The position numbers and the translations under genes were made by a program. Shown in pieces: positions 48,231 through 60,977 of a stretch of DNA of 64,000 nt; position 1 is the first letter of the stretch; each line of letters opens with the position of its first letter. The DNA lies in NCBI GenBank assembly GCA_916610825.1, contig OU744453.1, positions 4,811,845 through 4,875,844 of the forward strand, read 5' to 3'. The notes below the pieces were generated by a model. The model was not told the DNA's origin, did no database searches, and was given only the letters and a program-made list of their open reading frames with translations. The stretch is from Haliclystus octoradiatus. Lineage: Eukaryota > Cnidaria > Staurozoa > Stauromedusae > Haliclystidae.

Positions 48231-48502
48231 TGTTTGATTTCCAATACTAAACAATGTCAATCCATGTCTTTGTCTAAACATTCGTGATTAATTCGATGAG
48301 TTATGCGTTTATCTGCGTTCAAATGAATAATTCAATTTTTTGGTGCAATTTTGTATGTTTCGATAATTTATTTTCTTTAAAATATTTCATATTGCCTTTA
48401 TCGACTTTATTATCTATTTTTTGTAGTTTATATGGTTCCTTAACTTCGTAAATCTTCCATTAATAAGTCTGTTGTGCTCACATCATTTTTGCGAAGCGTT
48501 AT
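48231..48502 (-). repeat. right terminal inverted repeat cap, 272 bp
   Basis: Inverted copy of 27672-27942. It ends GCGAAGCGTTAT, followed by TTAA. Confidence 0.92.
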
Positions 48503-48506
48503 TTAA

Positions 48507-49720
48507 CGCGCTCCAATATAGGTCTATTTGAATATTCGTCCAGACGAATATTCGTCTAACTTCACAGACATGGGAACTAGTGCTAAAACATGACCTGTTT
48601 AAATTTTAGCACTAGTTCACGATTTTTAACGTAAAACGTGATTTCAGATTAAAACTTAAACGTTATATTAAAGTATATTAAAGATGAAACTACTGAAAAA
48701 TCGATTAAAACATTGTGGTGTCGTTCTAAACAGATAACACCCTTGCATTTTGTCTCAATAGAGCTGATTTTATTCGGACACAATTTTCGATACATACACA
48801 TGATTACAATGGTCTTTGAATTTAACAATACAGCTACAGAACGTAGGCGTGTGTTTTATTCGAAAATGACAACGTCACAAACTCATAATAGCCCATAATT
48901 AGTACTTATTTAGGCTATAACTTCGAAAGGATTAATTTAGGTTGATCATCAAACCGTCGTATGCCTGTTATTAACTGATTTAATTTCATATATTAAAGCT
49001 ATGATTTCCATCTTGATGCATTGCGCCTATGGAAGTGTGGAAATTATTTTGTACTATTTACCTATTGAGGTATCTATATTACACTATATTCTATATTCAA
49101 TTTAATTCTAGGTGGAAGTAGGACAATAATCTTACATTTTACTTTGAATTTGGCATTGCTTAGTTTATTGATTTACAATTTTGGAAGTATATAACCTTTC
49201 TTGAAATTGCTTCCATAGCAGATTTCCTACGATAAAATTCTTACTCATTGTGAATCACGTGCTTTCTATTTTTAACACCACCTGCGTCATTCTAGTTTAT
49301 TTTTTTAAGAGCACCCCAACTATTGAATAATGCTTCCAATATCTTTTTAAATCGCAAACGTGATAGCACAAGCGTCTGCTATAATCCGCAGAGGATCTCA
49401 CCATCTCCACAAGAACTGGTGTATGCAAAAAATGTGAAGTACCGAAACGAGTTACAAAAATCCGGGCCAAGTGTAACAAAAATGCTAAAAAAGTCAAGAA
49501 CATTATTTTTTAATTTAACGGTTTTTTTTTCAAAGTTTTGCAAATTAATATTTTGTCAATATTTTTAACACAGTCAAAACGTAGACCAAAAATCTCCCAA
49601 ATCCGACATTTGATACATAAATTCTCCTATTTCAACTGCCGCACTATGGACTCCCAAAAAGCAGGGCGTCACACTACAACTGTTATAAGGGAATTACCTC
49701 CAGCGGGCTTTTAATCATGG
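48507..49720 (+). repeat. duplicated host unit, copy 0, right part
   Basis: It continues the unit interrupted at 27671. Blocks such as GCTAAAACATGA, CACGATTTTTAACGTAAAACG, GGTGGAAGTAGGACAAT, CATAGCAGATTTCCTACGAT and GTGAATCACGTGCTTTCTAT recur at 50780-51440. It ends with a GGTTACTCC-family MITE relic (about 49380-49710). A 15-bp perfect hairpin lies at 48574-48618. No gene is recognised. Confidence 0.8.
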
Positions 49721-50240
49721 AAAGAAGCTTGTTTGCAAGCGGACTGCGCATGGCTGCTTCATTTTCGTTATAAAAACGACGTCTTGACTTCCAATTTCAA
49801 AACATTACCGAACACAAGAGATTTAATTTGATACTACGCTACATTTTTAAAGATAGCAAATATTCTGTAAATATATTCCATTTTACTTTTACAACTTGCA
49901 AGAGTAAAAGCATGTTGACTAAATGACAACAATTCATCAATCCGCCAGAAGATAATCCATATTTTGATTCTATCAAAATCGAATAACATACAATTGTACT
50001 CTCAATGCATGCTCAATGTAAACGCTGAAATTATCAACCAAACTATTATTTGTCAAACGCAAACGTGCATTTCATAATTAGTTTAAATAAGATAGATTTT
50101 ACAACTTTCGACTTAAATTGTATGATATTACGGACGGAAAAAGAAATACATCGTTTTTCATATAATGCAGAAAATGGAATTTGTGAATTGAAGTTAAGAG
50201 CAATTCATCAAGACTGTATAAAATAATTATTACGATGAAC
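49721..50240. other. AT-rich stretch between duplicated units
   Basis: No gene, repeat copy or structured motif recognised. Confidence 0.5.
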
Positions 50241-51760
50241 TACGTACGATGTGAAAATACTCATGCTGGAGTCGGAGTTAGACTTGATCTCCTGTACAGA
50301 TCTGCTGATTTGTATATCAGTGTCATTAATAATTGTTCGGACGATATTCACAAACACAAATCGAATAAGAATCGGTCATTTGATAGTTAAGGCTTTAGAA
50401 AACGTTCGTCGTAAATCATCCACAATGACAATTTTAATAGATAGGCATCGGATATTCTGTAAAACAACTATGTGACAATAACATTTGATTAAGAAAGAGA
50501 AAGCAGTTGTTCTGAAAAATAAGAAATACATTATGAATTGATACATAAATTGACTCACCCGATACAATCAGATATTTTCTGTAAAATGTGTCAGACTATC
50601 ATATATCAAATTATTATAGACAATATACTGCAATAAATAGTTTCAGAAATTATATTCATTATTTCAGTAAGTTCTATCAACTTGATCTATGAACATTATT
50701 TTTTATAAACATATATATATATATAGTGTATTGTGTTCTTGTTGACAATGGTACCACCTAAACTATCCATGGAAACTAGAGCTAAAACATGAAATATTTG
50801 AATGTTAGAACAATAGCACACGATTTTTAATGTAAAACGTGGATTCCAAAAATAAATGATAACATTTCATGCTTTCAAAATTGAATCTCCAAAAGTAAAT
50901 TATATTAAGGATGAAACACAATATAGATTAAAATATAATTAGAATTTAGGGTATAACTTCAAAAGGATTTATTGATTTTGACCATTAAACTCAGAGAAAT
51001 CGCCGTATGCTCTGTTTTTTGACTCATTTTATTTCATGGTAAAGCTATGATTTCAATCATGCAGCATTGCGCCTAAGGAAATTTTGAAAATCTCACATAC
51101 TATGACCTAGTTACGTATCTATATTAAGATATTCTAAATTTTAATGTATTATATATTTCAATATATTTTATAATTCAATATATTCTATATTCATTTTAAT
51201 TCTATGTGGAAGTAGGACAATCATTTTACATTTTACTTTGAATTTGGCATTGCTTATGTATATAATCAATTTCTTGATTTACAATTTTGGAAGTATATCT
51301 AACTTTCTTGAAACTACTTCCATAGCAGATTTCTTACGATGACATTCTTACTCATTGTGAATCACGTGCTTTCTATTTGTTAACGCCATCTGTGTTATTC
51401 TACTTTATATTTTTCAAAGCACCCCCACTGACCAAGAATTCTCGCAAAATGCCGTTCAGTCGAAAAATTACAAATGCACCAGCGTCTGCTTATCCCTAGA
51501 GGGCCACATCGGCTCTGCGTTTACAGCTGGTGCTATTCTGTAATTAGTGAAGTACACAAATGATTTACAAAAATTCGCCCAAAATTCATCAAAAAACTTC
51601 AATATTTTAGAACATTGTATTTCATTTTATCATTTCTTTCAAAGATTTTTGAAATTACATGATTGCAATATACTTGAAACAGGCAAAAATCGTAAATCTC
51701 CAAATCAGACCTTTGATATCAAAATTTAACTTTTTTTCATTTACAGTATGGACAAATTTC
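50241..51760 (+). repeat. duplicated host unit, copy 1, lacking the 20.8-kb element
   Basis: The blocks of copy 0 occur here in the same order without the satellite element: GGTCATTTGATAG (50374), GACTCACCCGATACAATCAG (50551), GAGCTAAAACATGA (50780), GTGGAAGTAGGACAATC (51208), GAATCACGTGCTTTC (51359). The equivalent of the insertion point falls at about 50580-50750. Non-coding as far as I can see. Confidence 0.8.
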
Positions 51761-51763
51761 AAA

Positions 51764-51959
<196 letters not shown>

Positions 51960-52022
51960 ATAAGGATGGTGACTGAGTCAAAGAAAACACATTCTTAATT
52001 TCTGTTACTATAGTTTCACGCA

Positions 52023-53584
<1,562 letters not shown>

Positions 53585-53839
53585 CCCAGCAAACACTGAC
53601 GGTCAGGGGACGTCCCCAGTGAGTCTGGAAGGTTTCACAGCGGTCAGTCACAATTATACAGCTATACAACGTCCCTCAACGTCGTGTCAGGGTCCCAAAC
53701 ACTTTTATAAAACTATTTTCATGTGTTTACGTCATAAGTGCCGACTAGGTCGCAAAATTACGGCTTGGCAACCTATGTATTTTTGATCGATTGGAGACGT
53801 GTGTAAACAATATCACACCCAGTTTGAATTGCAGAAAAG

Positions 53840-53948
53840 AGGCGCCAGAAAGTTTCACAACACATTTTTATAACGGCCGCTCTGGAGCTTCCGTGTTGAT
53901 GAAGTTGGAATTTAAATAATCGTTCAATATCTCTCGGGATTTTTAAAG
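53840..53948 (+). other. microgene 5' exon (approximate start)
   Basis: The donor AAAG|GTAAGA (GT at 53949) is strong. The exon start is unknown, so the left coordinate is arbitrary within 53597-53900. It would be mostly 5' UTR. Confidence 0.35.
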
Positions 53949-54045
53949 GTAAGATGCTCTTGAAAATTCAATACAGTTTAGCTATTGAAAATATATACTT
54001 GCTGATTGTTTATACTGAGGTAGTCTTATGTTTGCTTTATTGTAG

Positions 54046-54136
54046 ATTAGATTTCAATTAATGTTTTCGACACAGTTTTTGAAAGCGAAATGTCTACTTC
54101 TTCGATGTGTCGCTGTCAAATAAATGAGACTGCCAG
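54046..54136 (+). CDS. microgene exon with start codon
   Basis: Acceptor TTTATTGTAG (AG at 54044-54045), donor GCCAG|GTAAAA (GT at 54137). The ATG at 54124-54126 opens MRLP and ends in phase 1. In the same frame, from ATG 54062, a 20-codon upstream ORF ends in TAA immediately before this ATG, which would limit translation. A competing ATG in another frame stops early in the next exon. Confidence 0.4.
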
Positions 54137-54235
54137 GTAAAATATTACAACCTCATTGCTATAGTTCAGTATAAACTAACTAATGTTTATAATAATACTT
54201 TTAATGATCTTGAATTCAAACTTATTTATCTGCAG

Positions 54236-54299
54236 CTGAATTGAAAAACCGAATAACAATGTTACCTTCGCCGCTCATTCCATCAAACTTATACCGAAG
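54236..54299 (+). CDS. microgene exon 2
   Basis: 64 bp, acceptor ATCTGCAG, donor CGAAG|GTAAAT, phase 1 to 2. It encodes AELKNRITMLPSPLIPSNLY plus R. The exon and the introns that follow resemble the next exon and intron, so it is one of two tandem copies. Confidence 0.45.
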
Positions 54300-54429
54300 G
54301 TAAATCTATCAAAACGCTGCCTAATTATTCTTCAAAACATCATTTTTTAGTTGTCTATATTTCATGTATTGTATGATCATACTATACCAGTTACTGACCT
54401 ATAATTTCTATATATTTATTTATCTACAG

Positions 54430-54481
54430 TGCTGAATTAATAAACAAATTTCCTTCACCTTACATCGACATTTTCCCAGAG
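54430..54481 (+). CDS. microgene exon 3
   Basis: 52 bp, acceptor ATCTACAG, donor CAGAG|GTAAAT, phase 2 to 0. It encodes AELINKFPSPYIDIFPE, a shortened echo of exon 2. Introns 54300-54429 and 54482-54597 share a start (GTAAATxxATCAAA) and TTGTCTATATTT, consistent with a tandem exon-intron duplication of about 0.19 kb. Confidence 0.45.
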
Positions 54482-54597
54482 GTAAATACATCAAAGACGC
54501 TGTATTAGCCTAATCCTTAATTTCTTACATGATGTTTGAGTTGTCTATATTTATGCTTTAATATTAATAATAATATTCTTTATTATTTCTGTTAAAG

Positions 54598-55030
54598 ATT
54601 TAATCTGAATCGCTAGTGATATGGCCAGCCACGCCGAGAGGAACATATTTGGAAATATATTATTGGGTTTTATTGCAACAAAATGGCTGATGTATTCCTA
54701 TAATATCTACAACTACTTAGAACTTCGATGTTGGATTTTTATTACAAAAGATGGTTATAAAATCTGGGATTTATATTATTAGCAGACATTGTTTACGGAT
54801 TTGGTTTTCACAACGAAAGTACCTGTGGATTTAGCTACCAATGGCGTATCGAATATATTATTTGTATTGACAATTTGCGTGAAATTTATCAACATTCATT
54901 AAAGGAATTCCTTTAACTAACTTGAACGGTAGAAGATAAACACTTGTAAGAAAGATCTCATAACTATCATTTTAACTCAACTATGAACGTTTTATTTTAT
55001 GTTTAATAAATTGAATGCGTTTGAAAACAC
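54598..55030 (+). other. microgene terminal exon and 3' UTR
   Basis: After acceptor GTTAAAG (AG at 54596-54597) the frame adds one residue and stops (ATT TAA). A canonical AATAAA lies at 55005-55010. The end coordinate is a guess about 20 bp past that signal. Confidence 0.4.
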
Positions 55031-55328
55031 AACACTTTGTAGTTTTCTTTCATGTTAAATACTTTTAAACAGAATAGTGTGAACTGTGACCTTCATGCGT
55101 GGCATATATTGCCAAAGGCGAGGCAAATATCTCGCAAATCAACGTCAGAGTTTAGTCACCGGAGGGTCTCCATGAAGGTCTCCTAGACGATCTGGTAACG
55201 TCACCGGGGCGTAAAAAATTGTCTACTGGTACACTGTCGATAGACGTCCAAAGAGACGTCTCGGAGACTGTCCATCGACCTTCGTAGACGTCTCCTGACG
55301 TTGCAGGGACGTCTCCGTGTTTGCTGGG

Positions 55329-55920
55329 ATAGGACTATTTGATCGTCCAGTTATACGCATGCGCAGTAGGTCATGTTTAATAATCTGATTGTTAATGTTG
55401 ACCGATCAGAAGTCAATTGAGTTTCATATCCGGAACAAATTTGTAGACTGGCCGGTCAAATAGCTCCATGAACTATTTGACCGTCCAACGAAATCAAAAT
55501 GGTTTTTACTGTTAGCTGTTATATATCTGGTGTAAAGGCTGGACGGTCAAATCGAATGCAGTGTAAAACAGGTGCCGTTAGTGCGCCTACCTTTCATTTC
55601 TCGATACAAAATAAAGTAAACAAACAAAAACAAATAGCTCCATGAACTATTTGACCGTAAAACGAAATCAACATTGTTATTACTGTTATTTATCTGATTT
55701 AACGGCTGGTCGGTCAAATAGCTCTGTGAACTATTGGATTGCCCACAGAAATTAACATGAGTTTAAACTGTTTTATCTGATATACTGGCTTGTCGGTCAG
55801 ATAGTTCACAGAGCTATTCAGTTCACAGAGTCTTGTGAAATTAACAGTTTTTACAGTTTCGTATCTCAATTATAGGCTGGATGGCCAGGCATGCAAAATG
55901 ACAAGTATAAATAAGTACCA
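55329..55920. repeat. degenerate tandem palindromes GGTCAAATAG...CTATTTGACC
   Basis: Units of about 110-120 bp carry the inverted pair GGTCAAATAGCTC/GAACTATTTGACC (for example 55464-55492) followed by ACGAAATCAA and a T-rich stretch. At least four degenerate copies are visible. A further copy of the motif occurs at 59153-59165 (GGACGGTCAAATAG). Confidence 0.65.
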
Positions 55921-56244
55921 ATAAACAAGCACCAACAATTGTATAGCTAAGGTAGTTATGGATATGGCCGTGTTACAAACATTAATCGACTCTCGCCACT
56001 AACATTTCAATAGGTAAAATGAATCTAGGATAAGCGACTGGTCACTATAGCAGGTCACATGATGATGCCAAAACTGAATTTGGTAATCAATATCGATGAC
56101 TGCATTTATCATGATTTCTCATGGGATTAGTCAAATTTCCCTTGTAGAGGTATTGCATTAAATTCCTAATCCCTATTCAGTAATTATTCCATGAGAAGAC
56201 TAAAGCACAATTCCTTGTATTTTCCAATTTAATTGTTCTCAGAC

Positions 56245-56805
56245 GCCATTATGTATGTTGCCCCTCGATGACCTGACTGCAGTTGCGCGCTAAAATCGCA
56301 ATGGAAAAACACGATACATTTACATCTATTTTATGGGCAAATTACATGTACGCTCAATTTTCGGGCTGAAGGAAAATAACAGGTATTCGTTGGAAATAAT
56401 GGCAAAAACGTAAGCAGTAATTTCCTTAAAAATCCACTCCAAATAGCCTATTCTTTGATTGTTATTGCGTTATCATATCAACAAGCATCAGTGCATATTA
56501 CTTCACAAACTTTTGCAATGAAATTTATGTGATAACTATCAATATTGTCGTCCTTTCTTCATTTCAACCGTAGACTTTTTATGTTTTTGAATTTATGGCA
56601 TTTAAAATAAATTTGCTAATATTAGAATTATGATTTTGAATTTTGCATATAGCGTACCATCCATCCACTCGCATTGAGTAGCTTGAGAAAAACTGAATTC
56701 AGCATCAAAAGTGAATTATTTCAAGTATCATTTTGTCGATAATTCCCTAAAATCGTAATGGACAACGATGAAATGCGTCAAAAAATGGGCAACATACATA
56801 ATGGC
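56245..56805. mobile_element. 561-bp MITE with 19-bp perfect TIRs
   Basis: GCCATTATGTATGTTGCCC at 56245-56263 is perfectly inverted at 56787-56805. A second, weaker inverted match lies inside (AAAATCGCAATGG against AAAATCGTAATGG is direct). No coding capacity. I cannot define the target duplication, so the superfamily is open. Confidence 0.7.
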
Positions 56806-59199
56806 CGTTATTTGACCAATCACAAATTTTGAACGTTCAATGCCGTATCTGGTCGTTATAATCTGTGGAATAAAGAGTGCAGTAGTATTATACTGTGTAA
56901 CTGTACACTGTTATCAGAAGGTGCATTATTTTCTCCATATTTATCATCATCTAAATTCATGCCAAATCAAAATATATTTTATCAAGCATAAGATGCTGTT
57001 AGTAGTAGTATTACACAGAAATTGACACAGGAAATAGTAGGATAAATAAACACGTCTGTCCCAGGAAAATACATGGTAATGAATGTTTACATACAAGAAG
57101 ACACGAAGAAGTAAATACAATGTATCAGTGTATAGACTCACAGGAGCTTGCAGTAATGCTGTAATTACATTACAAAGATATAGAATTCTAAATCCAATAG
57201 CGGACCCTAAAATCAATGTTTCGAATCCATCGAGAGTTCCGAGTTTGCTATTGTTGCTCATGATCAATTAAAATCAGTATATGAATGTAGTATCTATCTG
57301 CACCTACAGCTATTACCTGTAGTGTAGTGTTATTGTAGTTTCTTATACCAATATGACTCTGCTATTTTGATATTAAAGCTTTATCCATGCATTCTCAATT
57401 TTAATAATAATATGTTCAGGTAAGCAAAAGGCCAAAAGTTTATCACTTTCTATCATCTGACCACTTGAGGGGTATTTTTACGTCTTCAGAATATCTACCA
57501 TATAGGCGTCACAAAATGTGAATCAAGTTAAAAGTGGAAAACTATGAATTCTGGATAAGAAGTGACAGAAAGCTTTGACAGACTAATGGGGGGAATGATG
57601 TTGATAGTGAACAAATGATATGTGACTTAGTGAGAAATTCTTTAAATAAGTAATTTTATATCAACAACTGTATGCATATCTCACATTTCATTATGCTTAA
57701 TAAGATATGTGAAAAGTCAAACAAATGATGCAGGGAGAGTTAAATTACTTTACTTTGCAAGCTAGGCAGAAGGTTTTCAAATAGTTTCTGAGGAAAATTG
57801 CAAGGAGTACAGTGCACAGAAGTAGAAATTATTGTTTCCTCAAGTCAAAAGGTTGGATTATGATTTATGATATTTTTATCATATGCATGATCAGATGCTC
57901 AAATCCCCAGGCATCTGTATCAGAAAAGGTGATTGCGTTGATTGCAAGCTAGGATGCACGAGCTGAATAATAATTAGAAATATCAGCAGTGTTCTTTTTT
58001 CACAACCCTACAATAAAAACTTAAAAAACATTTTTTAAATATTCTTGTGTTTGTAATAATAAGCAAATCCTCAAAAATACAAATCGCTGGTACGCAAGAT
58101 AAGGTCACTAAATTTGAAATATTGAAAAAAACAAGTACAGAATGCATTCCATGATTCCACACACAGCATAGATATAGTAACTAAGGATTGAACAGATATT
58201 TTATCATGCACTTTAGTATTTCACAGGTTTAGTATTACATTATGTAATAACCATTGACTTTATAACGCAATTAAGAGTCAAGAAGTACTGAGTATCGTAT
58301 GGTGTAGGCTATAGCCTTTTAAGCTATCATCCCTATATACCCAATGTCCAACATCATATCACAATTATCTTTTATACATTTCATTCTAAAATCAAATCGT
58401 CCTATAGTGCCAACAAACACCTCTGCTGGTCAGGTTTTCTAGTTCTGATGGGACATCAAAATGAAGAGCAACCTTTAGGATAAGGATTATGTATGTAGTT
58501 GTAGATATCATAGAATTAATATTCCATGGTCATTGCTCATATCTAAATCTGGTCAACATTTCACTTTTAATTCCACATCGTGGTCTACAGGCTACAGCCA
58601 CAAAACAGAAGACTGATCTTTACACGTGTGTCAATTCAAGGCAAATATTTCAAGGTTACGGTAGGCTACACAACTTGAAACAGCTTTATCACATATCAAT
58701 ATTATATAATTTACATAGCCTGATATTGAATAATACTTACCGGGGACTTTTAACATTGCCTGGGTAGTGTTGAAAACTTGAAAATCTTACTTTGAATTGC
58801 TCAATATTTCAGCCATCGTAGCATTTAAAACTCAAATTCAGAAAATAACGAATCACGTTGTTTTCCAATCGATGTTATCCCGATCAGCTCGTCTTTTCGG
58901 TTTATAGAGCAAATAAATTATACTTCTGCGGTAGACGGTATCGTCCTCAACATAAAACGTTATAATATAGCTACATCCTTTAAATCGTATATCAAATCCC
59001 AAAATCAAATCATGCTCCAAATTAACAGAAATGATTACTAGGCTAGCAGATGAACCCAGAAATGATCACAAGTTTTCTTTTCTGATGCAAGTGAGTAAAA
59101 TCAGCTACAGTGCAAGCGTGAACGATCCATAATGGCTTCCAAATGACGTCACTGGACGGTCAAATAGACACTTCGTTAGATATAACCATTCAAGCTAAC
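56806..59199. other. intergenic stretch without recognised genes
   Basis: AT-rich, with short unremarkable frames only. I find no splice-bounded exon with convincing coding character. Confidence 0.5.
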
Positions 59200-59890
59200 A
59201 AAGGTTTTTCGTGAAAGGGGAGGGGGTCAAAAAGACCTGGTAACTCTCTCCAAATAAATTGAGACATGCAGATGACTACATATATCACTAGATGTTAATC
59301 TTAGACATTTATGGAAGTAAATCAAAAAAAGTTTGGGAAAATTTATCGAGTTTATATTCAGATAATGCCAATTAAGTTGACAAAGGGGGCATTTGGGGCT
59401 TATCCAAAAAGGTCGGTTACACTTTCCCCAACTTCTAAGACCTAAAAATAAAACAAGGGGTACCGATGATTAGAGGTCATTGGAGATTACTCTTCAACAT
59501 GCATTGAAGTAAATTCAAAACATTTCTTAACAAAATATCTACTTTATATTTAGATAGAGCCATTTTATTTCACAAAGGCGGCATTTGGGTTTTTTCTAAA
59601 AGACCACCTTTACACTTTTTCCAACAACTAGGACCTCAAAACAAATCAAGCGATACCGATGATTAGATATCATTAGAGATTACTCTTTGCCAAGTATCGA
59701 ATTAAATTCAAAACATTTCTTGAAAGAATGTCTAGTTTATATTTAGATAGAGCCATTTAATTCCATAAAAGGAGCATTAGGGGTTTCTCAAAAGCTGGGT
59801 TTACACTTTCTCCAACTTCTAGGACCTCAAAATTAATCAAAGGGTGCCGATGATTGGATATAATCAGAGCTTACTCTCTGACACGTATCA
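59200..59890 (+). repeat. tandem repeat, about 190-bp unit, 3-4 copies
   Basis: Recurring blocks: ACTTTCTCCAACTTCTAGGACC, ACCGATGATTAGA, GAGATTACTCT, AAATTCAAAACATTTCTT and TTTATATTTAGATAGAGCCA, each spaced about 185-195 bp apart. Copies have diverged. A single related unit lies at about 53340-53540. Confidence 0.85.
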
Positions 59891-60848
59891 AAGTAACTGG
59901 CATTGGAGTACTTTGATAATCTTTGTATACGCGGTTGTTCCATTTCAAAAATTCTGAAATGTATAATTTCCTTGCATTTTGCATTAAAAAAAACCATTTG
60001 AATGCCTCACAGCAGGGATCAGAGATCGTCATAACTGGATTTTGCTGTTGTCACAGCTGGAAATTTCACAGAAGGATTCAAGGATTGTAAATTTAATACC
60101 GGAAATTATGCAGCATGGTGTCATCAAATACATAGGTACTATATTAAAATAACGATCCTATGATCGCTGAGTCAAACTCGGCAGCCATAATGAATGAAAA
60201 GTCAATACAAATCATTTGGTGTTTTACTTTAAATACTTAGGCAGCTATTTCTCCATCATGCAGTGATCTTCATGATACAAAAGCTATTTTTATGCAAACT
60301 ATATGACTATTTATTTCTCTGATAGTAACTGTAAATGTAAGTTATTTACTTCTTTATAATTAGTAATATTTATACCTATATAATCTTCATTCATGATGAA
60401 TAATAGTCAGCAGATTATCGTATTAGAGTGATAATTATTTGCTTGTGCATCTTAATCTATCACTCAACAAAATCACACCTGCTTTGATGTAATTTTATTT
60501 ATTTGCACAAAAATAAGGGTTAAAAGCTTGAACGCCTATTTAATTACAATGCGACAGCATGATAAAATGTTGTTAAATAATTAATTTGCATTTCAATATT
60601 TGCTGTCCAATACTACAGCTTGTGTTCCAACGAATACTCATTTCTACGAATATTAAGGCTTTATCATACCCTTATCATATTCTATTATTCACTTAATGAA
60701 AGTTCAGGATTAGTTGTCGAATGTTATAGGGAACAGGTAAGCACGCCTTCAATAATTGCATTGTGCTCAGACGTACCAAACGACTTGTACTTCACACAGG
60801 TGCAATTACTTTTGATTTAAGAATTGATGTTTCTCGATCGTTTTTGTG
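59891..60848. other. intergenic stretch or 3' flank
   Basis: No gene is recognised. If the minus-strand exon at 60849-60977 is terminal, its 3' UTR lies here; a TTTATTTATT cluster at about 60495 offers minus-strand AATAAA signals. Confidence 0.4.
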
Positions 60849-60977
60849 TCACATGCAAGCCGTTAAGCAACTCACATAGTCACCCTCCTGGCAGGTGATA
60901 ATCGGATTTTCTTGTTGATTTCTTAATTTTATGTATGCATTTTTTCCATTGTTTTCGCAGCTGCATGCTGGATGTCT
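60849..60977 (-). CDS. candidate terminal exon, Cys-rich, unknown family
   Basis: It follows a strong acceptor (CTTTTTGTAG, AG at 60979-60978) and reads 42 codons in phase 0 to TGA 60849-60851. It has six cysteines: HPACSCENNGKNAYIKLRN, then IITCQEGDYVSCLTAC near the end. The other two frames stop sooner. Density and spacing of Cys suggest a secreted domain. It joins in phase with the exon at 63486-63625. I do not recognise the family. Confidence 0.5.
   Translation of the reverse strand, partial: RHPACSCENNGKNAYIKLRNQQENPIITCQEGDYVSCLTACM

Larger units (their letters stand above)
27672..48502. mobile_element. 20.8-kb foldback-type element made of inverted satellite arrays
   Basis: The unit begins ATAACGCTTCGCA and ends TGCGAAGCGTTAT, with TTAA directly outside on both sides (27668-27671 and 48503-48506). 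About 271 bp at each end are inverted copies with roughly ten differences. Inside, a 40+45-bp satellite runs in one orientation to about 29733 and in the other to 48230. No open frame longer than 75 codons is seen. Long TIRs built of tandem repeats recall foldback (FB) and Galileo elements of Drosophila; TTAA recalls piggyBac, but the tips lack the CCC start of that family. TTAA could also be part of the TIR. Confidence 0.8.
53585..55328 (+). mobile_element. 1.74-kb element with CCCAGCAAACAC inverted ends
   Basis: CCCAGCAAACAC at 53585-53596 is perfectly inverted at 55317-55328. Subterminal regions at both ends are rich in GACGTC/GACGTCC motifs. No transposase is visible. It interrupts another repeat: GACGGTCAAATA lies on its left and CTATTTGATCGTCC on its right. 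The target duplication is at most AT. The interior holds a spliced microgene. Confidence 0.75.

Noticed and set aside
27672..48502. piggyBac element, on the basis of TTAA
   Set aside because: TTAA fits, but the tips start ATAACG rather than CCC and no transposase is seen; TTAA may be part of the inverted repeat itself. Left as unclassified.
58489..58767. 92-codon plus-strand frame as a gene
   Set aside because: No domain, no splice context, average composition for AT-rich DNA.
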